A DNA stretch of 64,000 nucleotides from Verrucomicrobiota bacterium. Its GTDB lineage: Bacteria; Verrucomicrobiota; Verrucomicrobiia; CAIQCK01. The first letter of the stretch is position 1, and each line of letters begins with the position of its first letter. The notes below the pieces were generated by a model. It was not told where the DNA came from. It was given only the letters and a program-made list of their open reading frames with translations, and did no database searches. The stretch spans positions 62,001 to 126,000 of the forward strand of contig JACRQF010000009.1 in NCBI GenBank assembly GCA_016222825.1, read 5' to 3'. Shown piece by piece: positions 42,367 through 50,939 of this stretch. The translations under genes and the position numbers were made by a program.

Positions 42367-43410
42367 CTACGCCCACTCTCCTTCGCAGCACTCGTGCGGG
42401 TGGTGCGGATAGGGCGAGTGGCAGGCGACGAGGTCTTCCTCGCGCTTGAAGATGGAGCCGCAGTCTTTCGCCATCTCTTCCAGCTTCTTCGCGTCGGCTT
42501 CGGTGGCGGGACGGTAGGCAATGCCGGCGGTGATCGCTTTGTCCTGCAAGTCCATCCACGCCGGCGGGTAGCCCATGACCACGCCGGGCAGCGAGAGCGT
42601 CCAGCGGTAGGCGAGGTTGATGTCGTCCTGCTGCTCGAGCGGGCGATACCACCACTTGCGCGTGCGCTCGGCGCCTTTGGGCCACGCGCCGGAGTTGATC
42701 GTCTTGATGGAGAGCACGACCGCGCCTTTTTCCTTCGCGAGCGCGAGCACGTCCTTGCCGAAGCCGCGCGTGTAATACTCGACGTAGTTGACCGGGAACA
42801 TGACGGTGTCGAACGCGAAGCCGCGCAACGCCGCGAGCGCCGCCTTGGTGGTGTGCGCCGAGAAGCCGATGGCGCGGATCTTCCCCTCCTTCTTTGCCGC
42901 GAGCATCGCCTCCAGCGCGCCGCCGGGGGCGAGCGAGGTCTTCACGTCCTCCGGCTTGACGAGGTGGTGCATCTGGTAGAGGTCGAAGTGGTCGGTCTTG
43001 AGCCGCTGGAGCGAGCGTTCGAGTTCCTCGCGGCAGCCGGCCGCGTCGCGCTTCTTGGTTTTGCAGGCGAGGAAGTAGCGGCTGCGGTCGAGGCCCTGCA
43101 ACGCGACGCCCATCTTGATCTCGCAGTCGCCGTCCTTGCCGTAAGCGGGCGCGACGTCGTAGTAGTTCAGCCCGCGCTCGAACGCCTTGTGGACCTCGGC
43201 GTTGCAGCGTTCCTGGTCGTAGTGCATGAGGCCGAGGCCGGAGAAGCCGACGACGGAAACCTTGAAGCCGGTCCGGCCGAGCACGCGCTTGTGCATCTCG
43301 CCGGTCTTCGCCGCCGCCGCTTCCGCCTCGCTGACCAGCACGGGCCGGATGCCCAGCACCGCGCCGCCCGCAACTCCGCCCATCACCTTCAAGAACGATC
43401 TGCGTTTCAT
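42367..43410 (-). CDS. Tat-exported aldo/keto reductase
   Basis: The ATG at 43410 gives the leader MKRRSFLKVMGGVAGGAVLG, with AAAGGAA upstream; the longer frame to 43473 lacks this. The 347-aa enzyme has VLGRTGFKVSVVGFSGLGL, NYYDVAPAYGKDGDCEIKMG with catalytic D and Y, the conserved ACKTKKRDA Lys, LYQMHHLVKPEDV with His, and IRAIGFSAHTTKAALAAL. The C-terminus has a short Cys/His cluster (CHSPYPHHPHECCEGEWA), which could bind metal or a cluster and is not standard for the family. It is the last gene of the glycan operon. Confidence 0.87.
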   Translation of the reverse strand: MKRRSFLKVMGGVAGGAVLGIRPVLVSEAEAAAAKTGEMHKRVLGRTGFKVSVVGFSGLGLMHYDQERCNAEVHKAFERGLNYYDVAPAYGKDGDCEIKMGVALQGLDRSRYFLACKTKKRDAAGCREELERSLQRLKTDHFDLYQMHHLVKPEDVKTSLAPGGALEAMLAAKKEGKIRAIGFSAHTTKAALAALRGFAFDTVMFPVNYVEYYTRGFGKDVLALAKEKGAVVLSIKTINSGAWPKGAERTRKWWYRPLEQQDDINLAYRWTLSLPGVVMGYPPAWMDLQDKAITAGIAYRPATEADAKKLEEMAKDCGSIFKREEDLVACHSPYPHHPHECCEGEWA

Positions 43411-43488
43411 AGTCCGATTCCTTTCAAGTGCGCCACACGCGCGGAGTGTAAACTCACTGCTTATCCGGCGCAACTCTTGCCGTGATCA

Positions 43489-45414
43489 TCATGGCGCCGA
43501 AGATGCCGGCCAGATTGACCGCAACTCATGCACGACGAGGCGACGAATGCGCGCGGGGCCGCCTTCGACGGTGAGCGAGAGCGTCTGGTCGGCCACGTCG
43601 GGGAAATAAACACCGCTCGCGTCCACCTCGCCACCGTTGACGAAGGCTTCGATGCTCGTGCGGTCAATGAGCACGCGCAGCGAGAGGCGGCCGTCCTTGA
43701 GCTTGAGTGTCGGGTCGGCGCGGAGGAGACGGAGCTTCTCTGACTTTACGTCGTAGCTCAGTTCCGCGCTGCGGCACTTGAGCGAGAGGCGCCTTGCTTG
43801 CTGGAGGTCGAGGTCGCATTCGATGTCGAGCAGGCCCGGTGCGATGCCTGCGAGCGCGTTGTCTCCCGCCGCCAGCGGGCGCGCGCCGAGGTCGTGCGTC
43901 TTCGTGTAGAGCTTCGCAATTTCCGCAACGGGCTGGCGGAAGATGCGCGGGCCGTCGGGGGTCGTGCGCAGCGTGAGTTCGCGCGGGAAGCTCATCTGCT
44001 GGTTGAACGGCATGCCGGGATAGACGTTGGGCCTCGCGGCCTTGTCGCCGGTGCTCATCCAGCCGATCTGGACGCGGCGGCCGCCCGGCGCGTCGCTGAA
44101 GCTCTGCGCGCCGTAGTAGGTGTTGTGCCAATGGATACGGATGGGTTCCGTCTCCGGCTTGAACCGCGCGCCGTCGAACGTGCCGACGATGTAGTCGCCG
44201 CTGCCTTTCGTCAGGATCCACTTCGTGCGGCTGGCGTCGCCGTCCACCGGCAGCTCGAACATGTCCGGGCACTCCCAATACCACGCGCCCGGCCCGATCT
44301 CCTGGAGCAGTTCCCACGACTTGAGGTCGCGCGAGCGGAAGAGGCCGTAAGTGGCGTGGTCGCGGTCGGTGTTGTTGCGCGAGAGCGAGAGGACCATGAA
44401 CCACGCGCGCGACGCTTTGTGCCAGAACACTTTCGGGTCGCGATCGCGGGTGGCGGGCGTGCGGAGGATCGGGTTGCCGGGGAACTTCTCGATCGTCCGC
44501 GCGCCGTCTGTGCTGAAGGACATGCACTGCGTCGTCTTGATGCCGGCCTCGGACGCCGGATGGAGCGAGTAGAAGAACAACAGCGGCAGTTCGTCGCCGC
44601 GCTTGAGGCCGGAGGCGTTCTCCCAATCCACCAACCCGGAGCCGGAGAAGATGGCGTTCTTGCCCTCGCACGGAATCGCCGTCGGCAGATGACGCCAGTG
44701 AAGAAGGTCGTCGCTGACCGCGTGGCCCCAGACCGTGGCGGGCCAGCCGGGCGGGCGGTGCTGATGGAACAGGTGCCACTGGCCTTTGTAGTGGAGCATC
44801 CCGTTGGCGTCGTTGAGCCAGCCGCTTTGGGCGGTGTAGTGGAACTGCGGGCGGAAGGTCTCCTGCATCAGCGTGGTGGCGTTTATCGGTGCGCTCTTCT
44901 GTGTGTCGCTTTGTGCGAACTGGTCCACCGCGATCCAGCCCGTGGCGGAGTTGTCGTTGACGCGGATGCGCGCTTTGCGGCCTGCGAGGTCGCGCACGTC
45001 CCACGTCCGCCAGTGGAGCAAGCGCGCCGGGTCGCTCGTTTCTGTCGCGCTCGCTGCGCGCGCGACGCGGCCTTCCACGAGTAATTCGACGCCGACGGTC
45101 GCCGGCAAATTTCGCTCGCCCATGACGAGGAAGTTGATGAACCTCCGCTGAATCTCGAACTCCGGGGAGAGCAGCGCGCCCTTGGTCTCGAACCCGCCGC
45201 GTCCGCTCCAAGTGACGCCTTTGCCTTCAAATCCGCTGAAGCGACCGCTCGTGCCGGGTTGAAATGGCGCGGTGTGAAAGGCGTCGCCGCTCCTCTGCCA
45301 GCCGTCCATGTCTTTGCCTTCAAACGCGCCGAGGACGAGGTCGGGTTGTTGCGCGAGCGCGGGCAGCGCATAGCAACCGAGCGCCAGGAGGAGTCTTGTG
45401 AGGATAGATGTCAT
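43489..45414 (-). CDS. exported GH32 fructosidase/levanase-like enzyme
   Basis: The 641-aa product has a signal peptide (LLALGCYALPALAQQ) and an N-terminal beta-sandwich of about 160 residues (LVLGAFEGKDMDGWQ). The GH32 five-blade propeller carries the full catalytic set: D202 (nucleophile) in GWLNDANGML, R325-D326-P327 in RDRDPKVFW, and E381 acid/base in WYWECPDMFEL. A C-terminal beta-sandwich follows (VLIDRTSIEAFVNGGE). It should release fructose from fructans in the periplasm or outside the cell. It lies 18 bp from the lectin-like gene in an eight-gene operon. Confidence 0.92.
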   Translation of the reverse strand: MTSILTRLLLALGCYALPALAQQPDLVLGAFEGKDMDGWQRSGDAFHTAPFQPGTSGRFSGFEGKGVTWSGRGGFETKGALLSPEFEIQRRFINFLVMGERNLPATVGVELLVEGRVARAASATETSDPARLLHWRTWDVRDLAGRKARIRVNDNSATGWIAVDQFAQSDTQKSAPINATTLMQETFRPQFHYTAQSGWLNDANGMLHYKGQWHLFHQHRPPGWPATVWGHAVSDDLLHWRHLPTAIPCEGKNAIFSGSGLVDWENASGLKRGDELPLLFFYSLHPASEAGIKTTQCMSFSTDGARTIEKFPGNPILRTPATRDRDPKVFWHKASRAWFMVLSLSRNNTDRDHATYGLFRSRDLKSWELLQEIGPGAWYWECPDMFELPVDGDASRTKWILTKGSGDYIVGTFDGARFKPETEPIRIHWHNTYYGAQSFSDAPGGRRVQIGWMSTGDKAARPNVYPGMPFNQQMSFPRELTLRTTPDGPRIFRQPVAEIAKLYTKTHDLGARPLAAGDNALAGIAPGLLDIECDLDLQQARRLSLKCRSAELSYDVKSEKLRLLRADPTLKLKDGRLSLRVLIDRTSIEAFVNGGEVDASGVYFPDVADQTLSLTVEGGPARIRRLVVHELRSIWPASSAP

Positions 45415-45432
45415 GCTCGCCAGTTCTATCTT

Positions 45433-46947
45433 CTATGGTTTGGGCTGGCCAGCACTGTAGCTCAGGTCATCAAAGAAGATTTTCACCATCTGCCCGCCGG
45501 CAGAGGCGGTGAAGAAACCGAAGCGGTCGAACGCGGCGCCGTCAGTTTTGCGGCCCCGCTTCAACGGCAGCGTGACCGACTCGCTGCCGAGCGTCGCGCG
45601 AATCTCGCCGAGGCCGTCGTTGGCGGCGGGATCATAGACCAGCGACCACTCGAAGGCTTTGCCCGGCTTGAGCAGCGGGCCTTGGCCGGCCTTGCCGTGG
45701 TTGCCTTTGCCGGTCGTGAACTGCGGCTCGAAGCAATGCCCGACGCGCGTCGGGCCGCCGACGTGGACACCGAGGAAATTCCGGCCCTGCGGCGGCGGCA
45801 CGTCCGTGTCGGCGCTGTTGAACCAACCGAAATACATGTCGGCGTCAGGGCCGGCGGTGACGAGCTTAATCTTGCCGTGCGCTTCGAGCCGCTGCTCCAG
45901 CGTCAACGGCCCGACGCGGTCGGCGTAACAACCCCAGTGTTTTTCGGTGCGCCAGAACGCGCCGCCGACCTCGCCAGGCTTGCCGCCGGCGTGGCTCGTA
46001 TCTGCGCTGAAGCCGAAGTTGTGTCCGCCGGTCTGCTCGCGGTCCTCGAACTCGACGCGATTGCCCACGCCGATCCAGCCGGGGTCTTTGGAAAAATCCT
46101 GCGTCTGGCCGTTGAACTGCACGTCATCGAAGAACAATGTCACGTTGCCGCCGGCTTTCATCCCGTTCATCATGCCGAAGCGGTCGAAGGTCGCGCCTTC
46201 CTTCCGCAGTTCCGCCGGCAGGTCCACGGTGAACTTGGTCGTGTTCGGAAAACGCGCCTGCGCTTCGCGCTCGGAAGGCGGCGGCAGCGGGCCGTAGTCC
46301 TGCGTCGTGTGTGTGTCGCTGCGCAGCGTGAAGGTGAAGCGACCGTTGCCGCCGGCGGCTTGCGGGTCGTAATCGAGCGTCCAGTGGTAACGGGTGCCGT
46401 CGTTCTTCAACGGCGTGGGACGGAATTTGCCGGGGAGATACGGCGTGACAAACGTGCCGCAGCACGTGTTGCCATCGCTCCGCAACCGCACCGCCAGCCG
46501 GCCGCCCTTGCCCTCGAAGTCCATGTCCATGCCGAGCGAACTGATCGGCCGCCCGCTGCCGCCCGGTTGTTGCGAGTTGAAGAAGCCGAAGAACGCCCCC
46601 GCGCCCGCGTGCGACGACGTGATGGCGAAGCTGCCGGAGGCGCTGAGTTTGTCGTTGAGCGTCTTGGCTGGCGTCAACACTGCGGCATACTGTGCCGGCG
46701 TCGTTGAGCGCTGGACGCGACCGCCGATTTCGCCCGCGGCCTTGCCGGCATGATTGCTGGCGCTGTAGCCGAAGTCCTGCTTGACCACCTGGCCGGGCTT
46801 CGGCGGAATGCGGTTGTTGCGCGCCTCCCAGCCAGGGTCGCGGTCGAAGTGCTCGGTCTTTAGTCCCGTCTTCGTTTCGGACTCGGCGGCAATGACTGCC
46901 ACGCTGACAGCGAGAACGGCAAGGAAAGTTGGCAGGGTCGTCTTCAT
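45433..46947 (-). CDS. exported protein with two lectin/LamG-like modules
   Basis: The ATG at 46947 gives the leader MKTTLPTFLAVLAVSVAVIAAE. The 504-aa protein is made of two tandem copies of a roughly 230-residue module: each begins with FDRDPGWEARNNR or FSKDPGWIGVGNR, contains FGYSASNHAGKAAGEIGG or FGFSADTSHAGGKPGEVGG, and ends FDRFG...FFDD. The same module occurs twice in the WD40 protein two genes upstream. It looks like a concanavalin-type sugar-binding sandwich, not a named family. Lying between GH32 and sulfatase genes, it probably binds the operon's glycan. Confidence 0.7.
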   Translation of the reverse strand: MKTTLPTFLAVLAVSVAVIAAESETKTGLKTEHFDRDPGWEARNNRIPPKPGQVVKQDFGYSASNHAGKAAGEIGGRVQRSTTPAQYAAVLTPAKTLNDKLSASGSFAITSSHAGAGAFFGFFNSQQPGGSGRPISSLGMDMDFEGKGGRLAVRLRSDGNTCCGTFVTPYLPGKFRPTPLKNDGTRYHWTLDYDPQAAGGNGRFTFTLRSDTHTTQDYGPLPPPSEREAQARFPNTTKFTVDLPAELRKEGATFDRFGMMNGMKAGGNVTLFFDDVQFNGQTQDFSKDPGWIGVGNRVEFEDREQTGGHNFGFSADTSHAGGKPGEVGGAFWRTEKHWGCYADRVGPLTLEQRLEAHGKIKLVTAGPDADMYFGWFNSADTDVPPPQGRNFLGVHVGGPTRVGHCFEPQFTTGKGNHGKAGQGPLLKPGKAFEWSLVYDPAANDGLGEIRATLGSESVTLPLKRGRKTDGAAFDRFGFFTASAGGQMVKIFFDDLSYSAGQPKP

Positions 46948-46963
46948 GGTCGTGTCTCCAGAA

Positions 46964-47110
46964 TCACTCCTCAACTTGAAGCGGGGCGATGTCGGCTCGG
47001 GTGGCTTTCACTTCCCAGTTGAACACCTGCGATGAAGAATGGTTGTCCGAAACGACGACGAACCGGCCGTTCGCCACTTGCGCGCCATACGCTTGCGTCC
47101 TAGTCGTCAT
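46964..47110 (-). CDS. 48-aa ORF coupled to the WD40-lectin gene
   Basis: This frame, too short for routine gene finding, starts at the ATG at 47110 overlapping the WD40 gene stop (ATGA) and ends at 46964, 17 bp before the lectin-like start. The product (MTTRTQAYGAQVANGRFVVV, then VFNWEVKATRADIAPLQVEE) looks protein-like, resembling a C-terminal beta strand of a larger protein. It may be a real peptide, a leader for the next gene, or a remnant of a gene replaced by the fusion upstream. Confidence 0.5.
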   Translation of the reverse strand: MTTRTQAYGAQVANGRFVVVSDNHSSSQVFNWEVKATRADIAPLQVEE

Positions 47111-49440
47111 TTGGATGCCGCCGTGTAAGTCAGGTCGTCGAAGAAGACATCGTTAGAGTTGCCGTCCGGCCGCCAGGTAAAGAGGCCGAACCGGTCGAGG
47201 GTAATGCCCTGCGCTTTGACGCCGGGCTTCAGGTCGAGCGTGGCGGACTCGGCATCGAGCGTGACGCGGATGGAGCCGTTGCCTTTGTTGCCCGCCGGAT
47301 CGTAGGCGAGTGTCCATGTGCGCGGCCTGCCGTCCGGAGGAAGGTGCGGGCCGGGCCGGTTGTAGCCCGGACCCACCTGCTTCGGGTCTTCGTCCTTGCC
47401 GCTGTAGCCGGGGCGGAAGAAGTGGCCGGAGTGGGCCGGGCCACCGACGATGATTCCGACATAAGGCGTCGTGGTGCGATCCGCCGGCCCAATCGGTTTC
47501 TTCCAGCCGTCGCTCTGGAACCAGCCGAAATAGAAATCGCTGTCGGTGCAGCCGCGTCTGAGCGCGATCTTCCCCGACGCGACCAACGGCCGATCCAATG
47601 TGAGCGGCCCCACGCGGTCCGCGTAATAACCTTCCTCCGCACTGCCGGGGTTGGCGCTCCAGATGATGCCACCCATTTCGCCTTTCTGTCCGCCGGCGAA
47701 ATTCGTCTCGCTCCAACCGTAATCCTGCGCGCCGCGGAAGCGCCGCTCCCTGAACTCCGTGCGGTTGCCCACGCCTTCCCAGTTTGGATCGGCGCGGAAA
47801 TCCTGTGCCTTGCCGTCATAACGCAGGTCGTCGAAAAAGACCTTCATCGCCGCGCCGGCGGACTGCTGGTTGAAAAGGCCGAATCGGTCGAATGTCGCGC
47901 CCGCCGCCTTGTGTCCCGGTTTTAGCTTCACGACTTGCGGCGGATGATGGTCGAGCACGAACGTGATCGCGCCGAGTCCCGCGTTGCCATCGGGATCGCA
48001 GGTGAGCGACCACGAGTGCTTCACACCATCAGGCTTCACTTCGAGCGGCGTGAACAGCCCGCCCGCCTGCCAGGTCTGCGTGCAGTAATCCAGCGCGATG
48101 GTCCCCTTCGTCAGCACGCGAAACCCCAGCGCGCTCCACGGTCGCCAGCCCTGACGTTGGGAATTAAACCAACCGAAATGAAACGTTCCCTCCATCCGCT
48201 GCGGCGGCAGTGTGAAACTTCCCGACGCGGTCAGTTTGTCATTCAACGTCTTCGGCGCGGTGCGATCGGCATACCAAGCCGGCGTGACGGAGCGCGTGAT
48301 CGTCCCGCCCATCTCGCCGCTTTCTTTGCCCGCATGGTTGCTGGCGCTGAACCCGAAATTCTGCACGACCCGCGGCAGGTCTTTTCGCGTGAAGCGGTTG
48401 TTCTTTCCCTCCCAGCCGGGATCGCGGTCGAAGTGCTCGGTCTTGAGGCCATCGCCGTTCTTCTCAAGGAGACGAAGCACTTTCCACAGCTTGATCGTCG
48501 CGTCCTTGCCGCCGCTGCCCGTGGCGAGCATTTGACCGTCGGGAGAGAAGGCCAGCGACTCGACCCGGTCGTCGTGAACCTCCAGCGTGGCGAGCAACTT
48601 GCCCGTGTGCGGCTCCCACAGTCGAAGCTTCTTGTCCTTGCCGCCGCTGGCGAGAAGGCGGCTGTCGGGCGAGAAGCCGATGGAGTCCACTTCGAGTTCG
48701 TGACCTGTGAGCGTGTGCAGGAGTTCCCAAGTGCCAACTCGCCACAAGCGCACGGTGCCGTCGTTGCTGCTGGTGGCGAGCAGTTGTCCATCAGGGGAGA
48801 ACATCACCGATTCGATTCCTCTCTCATGCGCCTGCCAGGTCTTGACCAGCGTGGCACGCGCTACATCCCAAACGCGAACGGACTTGTCGTCGCCGGCGCT
48901 TGCGAGGAGTTGTCCATCGGGCGAGAAGCTCAGGAATTTTACGCGGCCTTTATGTTCAGTGAGCGTGGCGCGAAGCGACCACGTGCGCGCGTCCCAAAGC
49001 CGCACGGTCGAATCGCCGCCTGCGCTGGCCAGCGTCTTGCCGTCGGGCGCGAAACTGACCCAGCGCACGACGTTGGTGTGGCCGGCGAGGGTCTTCACGA
49101 CTTGGCCTGTGCGAAGATTCCAGACGCGAATCGTCTGATCGGTGCCGCCGCTGACCAACGTCTCGCTGTCGGCGGCAAACACGACCGAATACACATCCGC
49201 CGTGTGACCGGTCAGTGTCTGTTTCAGTTTGCCTGTGCGCGTATCCCACAACCGAATCGTCTTGTCGCGGCAACCACTCGCGAGCACGCGGCCATCCGGC
49301 GAGAACGCGACCGAGAGCACGGACCCCGCGTGGCCGCGCAATACTTTGTGCTCTGGCAAGCCGGTAGATTCCTGCGCCTCGCTGATCCCGAAGGCGCAGA
49401 GGATCACCGCCAGCCGGGCTTGTGTGTTGGAGTAATTCAC
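47107..49440 (-). CDS. exported WD40 beta-propeller fused to two lectin-like modules
   Basis: A 777-aa product with a short signal-like N-terminus (LAVILCAFGISEAQE). Seven WD40 repeats follow, each ending in a RLWD/RVWN-type motif (for example HAGSVLSVAFSPDGRVLASG), giving a complete seven-bladed propeller to about residue 325. From there come two copies of the lectin-like module seen in the gene at 45433 (FDRDPGWEGKNNR ... FDRFGLFN ... FFDDLRY, then DPNWEGVGNR ... FFDDLTY). Extracellular WD40 proteins of this type are scaffold or binding proteins; a sugar-binding scaffold for the GH32 and sulfatase enzymes fits. It overlaps the 48-aa ORF. Confidence 0.85.
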   Translation of the reverse strand: MNYSNTQARLAVILCAFGISEAQESTGLPEHKVLRGHAGSVLSVAFSPDGRVLASGCRDKTIRLWDTRTGKLKQTLTGHTADVYSVVFAADSETLVSGGTDQTIRVWNLRTGQVVKTLAGHTNVVRWVSFAPDGKTLASAGGDSTVRLWDARTWSLRATLTEHKGRVKFLSFSPDGQLLASAGDDKSVRVWDVARATLVKTWQAHERGIESVMFSPDGQLLATSSNDGTVRLWRVGTWELLHTLTGHELEVDSIGFSPDSRLLASGGKDKKLRLWEPHTGKLLATLEVHDDRVESLAFSPDGQMLATGSGGKDATIKLWKVLRLLEKNGDGLKTEHFDRDPGWEGKNNRFTRKDLPRVVQNFGFSASNHAGKESGEMGGTITRSVTPAWYADRTAPKTLNDKLTASGSFTLPPQRMEGTFHFGWFNSQRQGWRPWSALGFRVLTKGTIALDYCTQTWQAGGLFTPLEVKPDGVKHSWSLTCDPDGNAGLGAITFVLDHHPPQVVKLKPGHKAAGATFDRFGLFNQQSAGAAMKVFFDDLRYDGKAQDFRADPNWEGVGNRTEFRERRFRGAQDYGWSETNFAGGQKGEMGGIIWSANPGSAEEGYYADRVGPLTLDRPLVASGKIALRRGCTDSDFYFGWFQSDGWKKPIGPADRTTTPYVGIIVGGPAHSGHFFRPGYSGKDEDPKQVGPGYNRPGPHLPPDGRPRTWTLAYDPAGNKGNGSIRVTLDAESATLDLKPGVKAQGITLDRFGLFTWRPDGNSNDVFFDDLTYTAASK

Positions 49441-49488
49441 TAAAAGGTGTTGTTGGGCGGCGACAGCTATTCCAACATTTCATGTGCC

Positions 49489-50934
49489 TTATGGCAACGC
49501 CGTTTTCCAGCCTCCGTGCAGCACTGCCGACATCTCCTTCACGACCGCGGCTTTCTCCGGCTCTTTCGCGAGGTTGGTGTTCTCCGCTGGGTCGGTCTGA
49601 TGGTCGTAGAGTTCGGTTCCGACGTCCTCGCCCTTGCCGTTGGTCCACTCGGTGTAGCGCCAGCGGTCGGTGCGGACGGAGCGGCCCATGATCCGGTCCT
49701 TGCCGGGGCGCAAATATTGGCTGAAGGCGGCCCTCTTCCACGCGCGATTCGGATCGTCGAGCAGTGGCTTGAGGCTCACGCCTTCGAGATGTTTCGACAA
49801 CGGGAGGCCGCAGAGTTCCGCCAGGGTCGGATAAATGTCCACAAACTCCACGAGCGCGCGTGTGCGCCGGCCGGCGGTTTTCTGGCCCGGTGCGCTGAGG
49901 ATCAGCGGCGAGCGCGTGCCCAGCTCGAAGTTTGTCATCTTCGTGAAAATGCCGTTCTCGCCGAGGTGATAACCGTGGTCGCCCCAGAGGATGACGACGG
50001 TTTTCTTGCGCAGGCCGAGCCGGTCGAGTTCGTCCAGCACACGGCCGAGTTGCGCGTCCATGAAGCTGACACAAGCGCGGTAGCCTCGGATGAGATTCAA
50101 CGCCATCGCGTCGGGGATGCCGCCCGTCGCGGGGACGCCGCCGTAGGTGCGCAGTTCATACCAGTTGTGCAGCGCCGGCTCCGGCGCGTTTTTCGGCGGA
50201 TGGTAGTTGGCGGGCAGCTTGATCGTGTCCGCCGGATAGTGATCCCAATACTTTTGCGGGCAGGTAAACGGCAGGTGCGGCTTCACGAAGCCGACGCCGA
50301 GGAAAAACGGCTTGTCCTTGAGCCGCCGCAGCGTCTCAATGGCCTTCGCGGCCGTCTGGCCGTCGGGATAAACATCGTCCGGCGCGTCCGCCGCCTCGAA
50401 TGGCGGGCCGCGGATGAGCTTGGGGCGCTCCTTCTCCGGCAGCTTCTTCAGGCGCTGGATGAACTCCTCCGACTCTTTCGCGTGCCAATGCCCGGACGGG
50501 CCGCGATACCACGACGGCTCGCTCCATGAGTGCGGGTCGTCGCCCGGCTCGCGCTCGCTGTGGTGGAAAATTTTGCCAAGCGAGACGGTGTGCCAGCCGC
50601 TGTTCTTGAAATGCTGCGGCAACGTCACCACGTCGGGCATCATCGGCCGCAGGAACGTGTTGTTCGCCATCACCCGCGTCGTGTCGGGCCGGCAGCCGCT
50701 GAGCACGCTCGCGCGCGACGGGTTGCAGACCGCCTGCTGGCAATACGCCCGCTCGAACACCATCCCGCGCGCCGCCAGCCGGTCCACGTTCGGCGACTTG
50801 ATGTGCGCTGCGCCGCCGCAGCCCAGTTCCGGCCGCAGATCGTCCACGGCGATGAAAAGAACGTTGAGTTTAGTTTCGGCGGCGCAGGTGGCACTGAGTG
50901 CAAGTAACCAGACATAGAGGTGGCGAATCATCAT
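49489..50934 (-). CDS. exported sulfatase (iduronate-2-sulfatase-like)
   Basis: The ATG at 50934 gives MMIRHLYVWLLALSATCAAE; a GTG at 50943 overlapping the upstream stop is the alternative. The enzyme has LNVLFIAVDDLRPELGC with the metal-binding Asp pair and the formylglycine motif AVCNPSRASVLSG (Cys-type, CxPSR). The metal-site segment VILWGDHGYHLGENG and WHTVSLGKIFHHS are of iduronate-2-sulfatase type. The Cys must be oxidised to formylglycine by a maturase not in this window. It would remove sulfate esters from the glycan cut by the neighbouring GH32 enzymes. Confidence 0.92.
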   Translation of the reverse strand: MMIRHLYVWLLALSATCAAETKLNVLFIAVDDLRPELGCGGAAHIKSPNVDRLAARGMVFERAYCQQAVCNPSRASVLSGCRPDTTRVMANNTFLRPMMPDVVTLPQHFKNSGWHTVSLGKIFHHSEREPGDDPHSWSEPSWYRGPSGHWHAKESEEFIQRLKKLPEKERPKLIRGPPFEAADAPDDVYPDGQTAAKAIETLRRLKDKPFFLGVGFVKPHLPFTCPQKYWDHYPADTIKLPANYHPPKNAPEPALHNWYELRTYGGVPATGGIPDAMALNLIRGYRACVSFMDAQLGRVLDELDRLGLRKKTVVILWGDHGYHLGENGIFTKMTNFELGTRSPLILSAPGQKTAGRRTRALVEFVDIYPTLAELCGLPLSKHLEGVSLKPLLDDPNRAWKRAAFSQYLRPGKDRIMGRSVRTDRWRYTEWTNGKGEDVGTELYDHQTDPAENTNLAKEPEKAAVVKEMSAVLHGGWKTALP

Positions 50935-50939
50935 GGCAT

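Noticed and set aside
41605-42412. ORFs in both directions across the second array
   Set aside because: They consist mainly of repeat-derived heptads and dispersed palindromes; no coherent protein.
47935-49443. Plus-strand ORF opposite the WD40-lectin gene, and similar frames at 43798-45084, 45259-46707 and 52838-53998
   Set aside because: Shadow frames of the minus-strand operon genes, whose domains and overlaps are secure.
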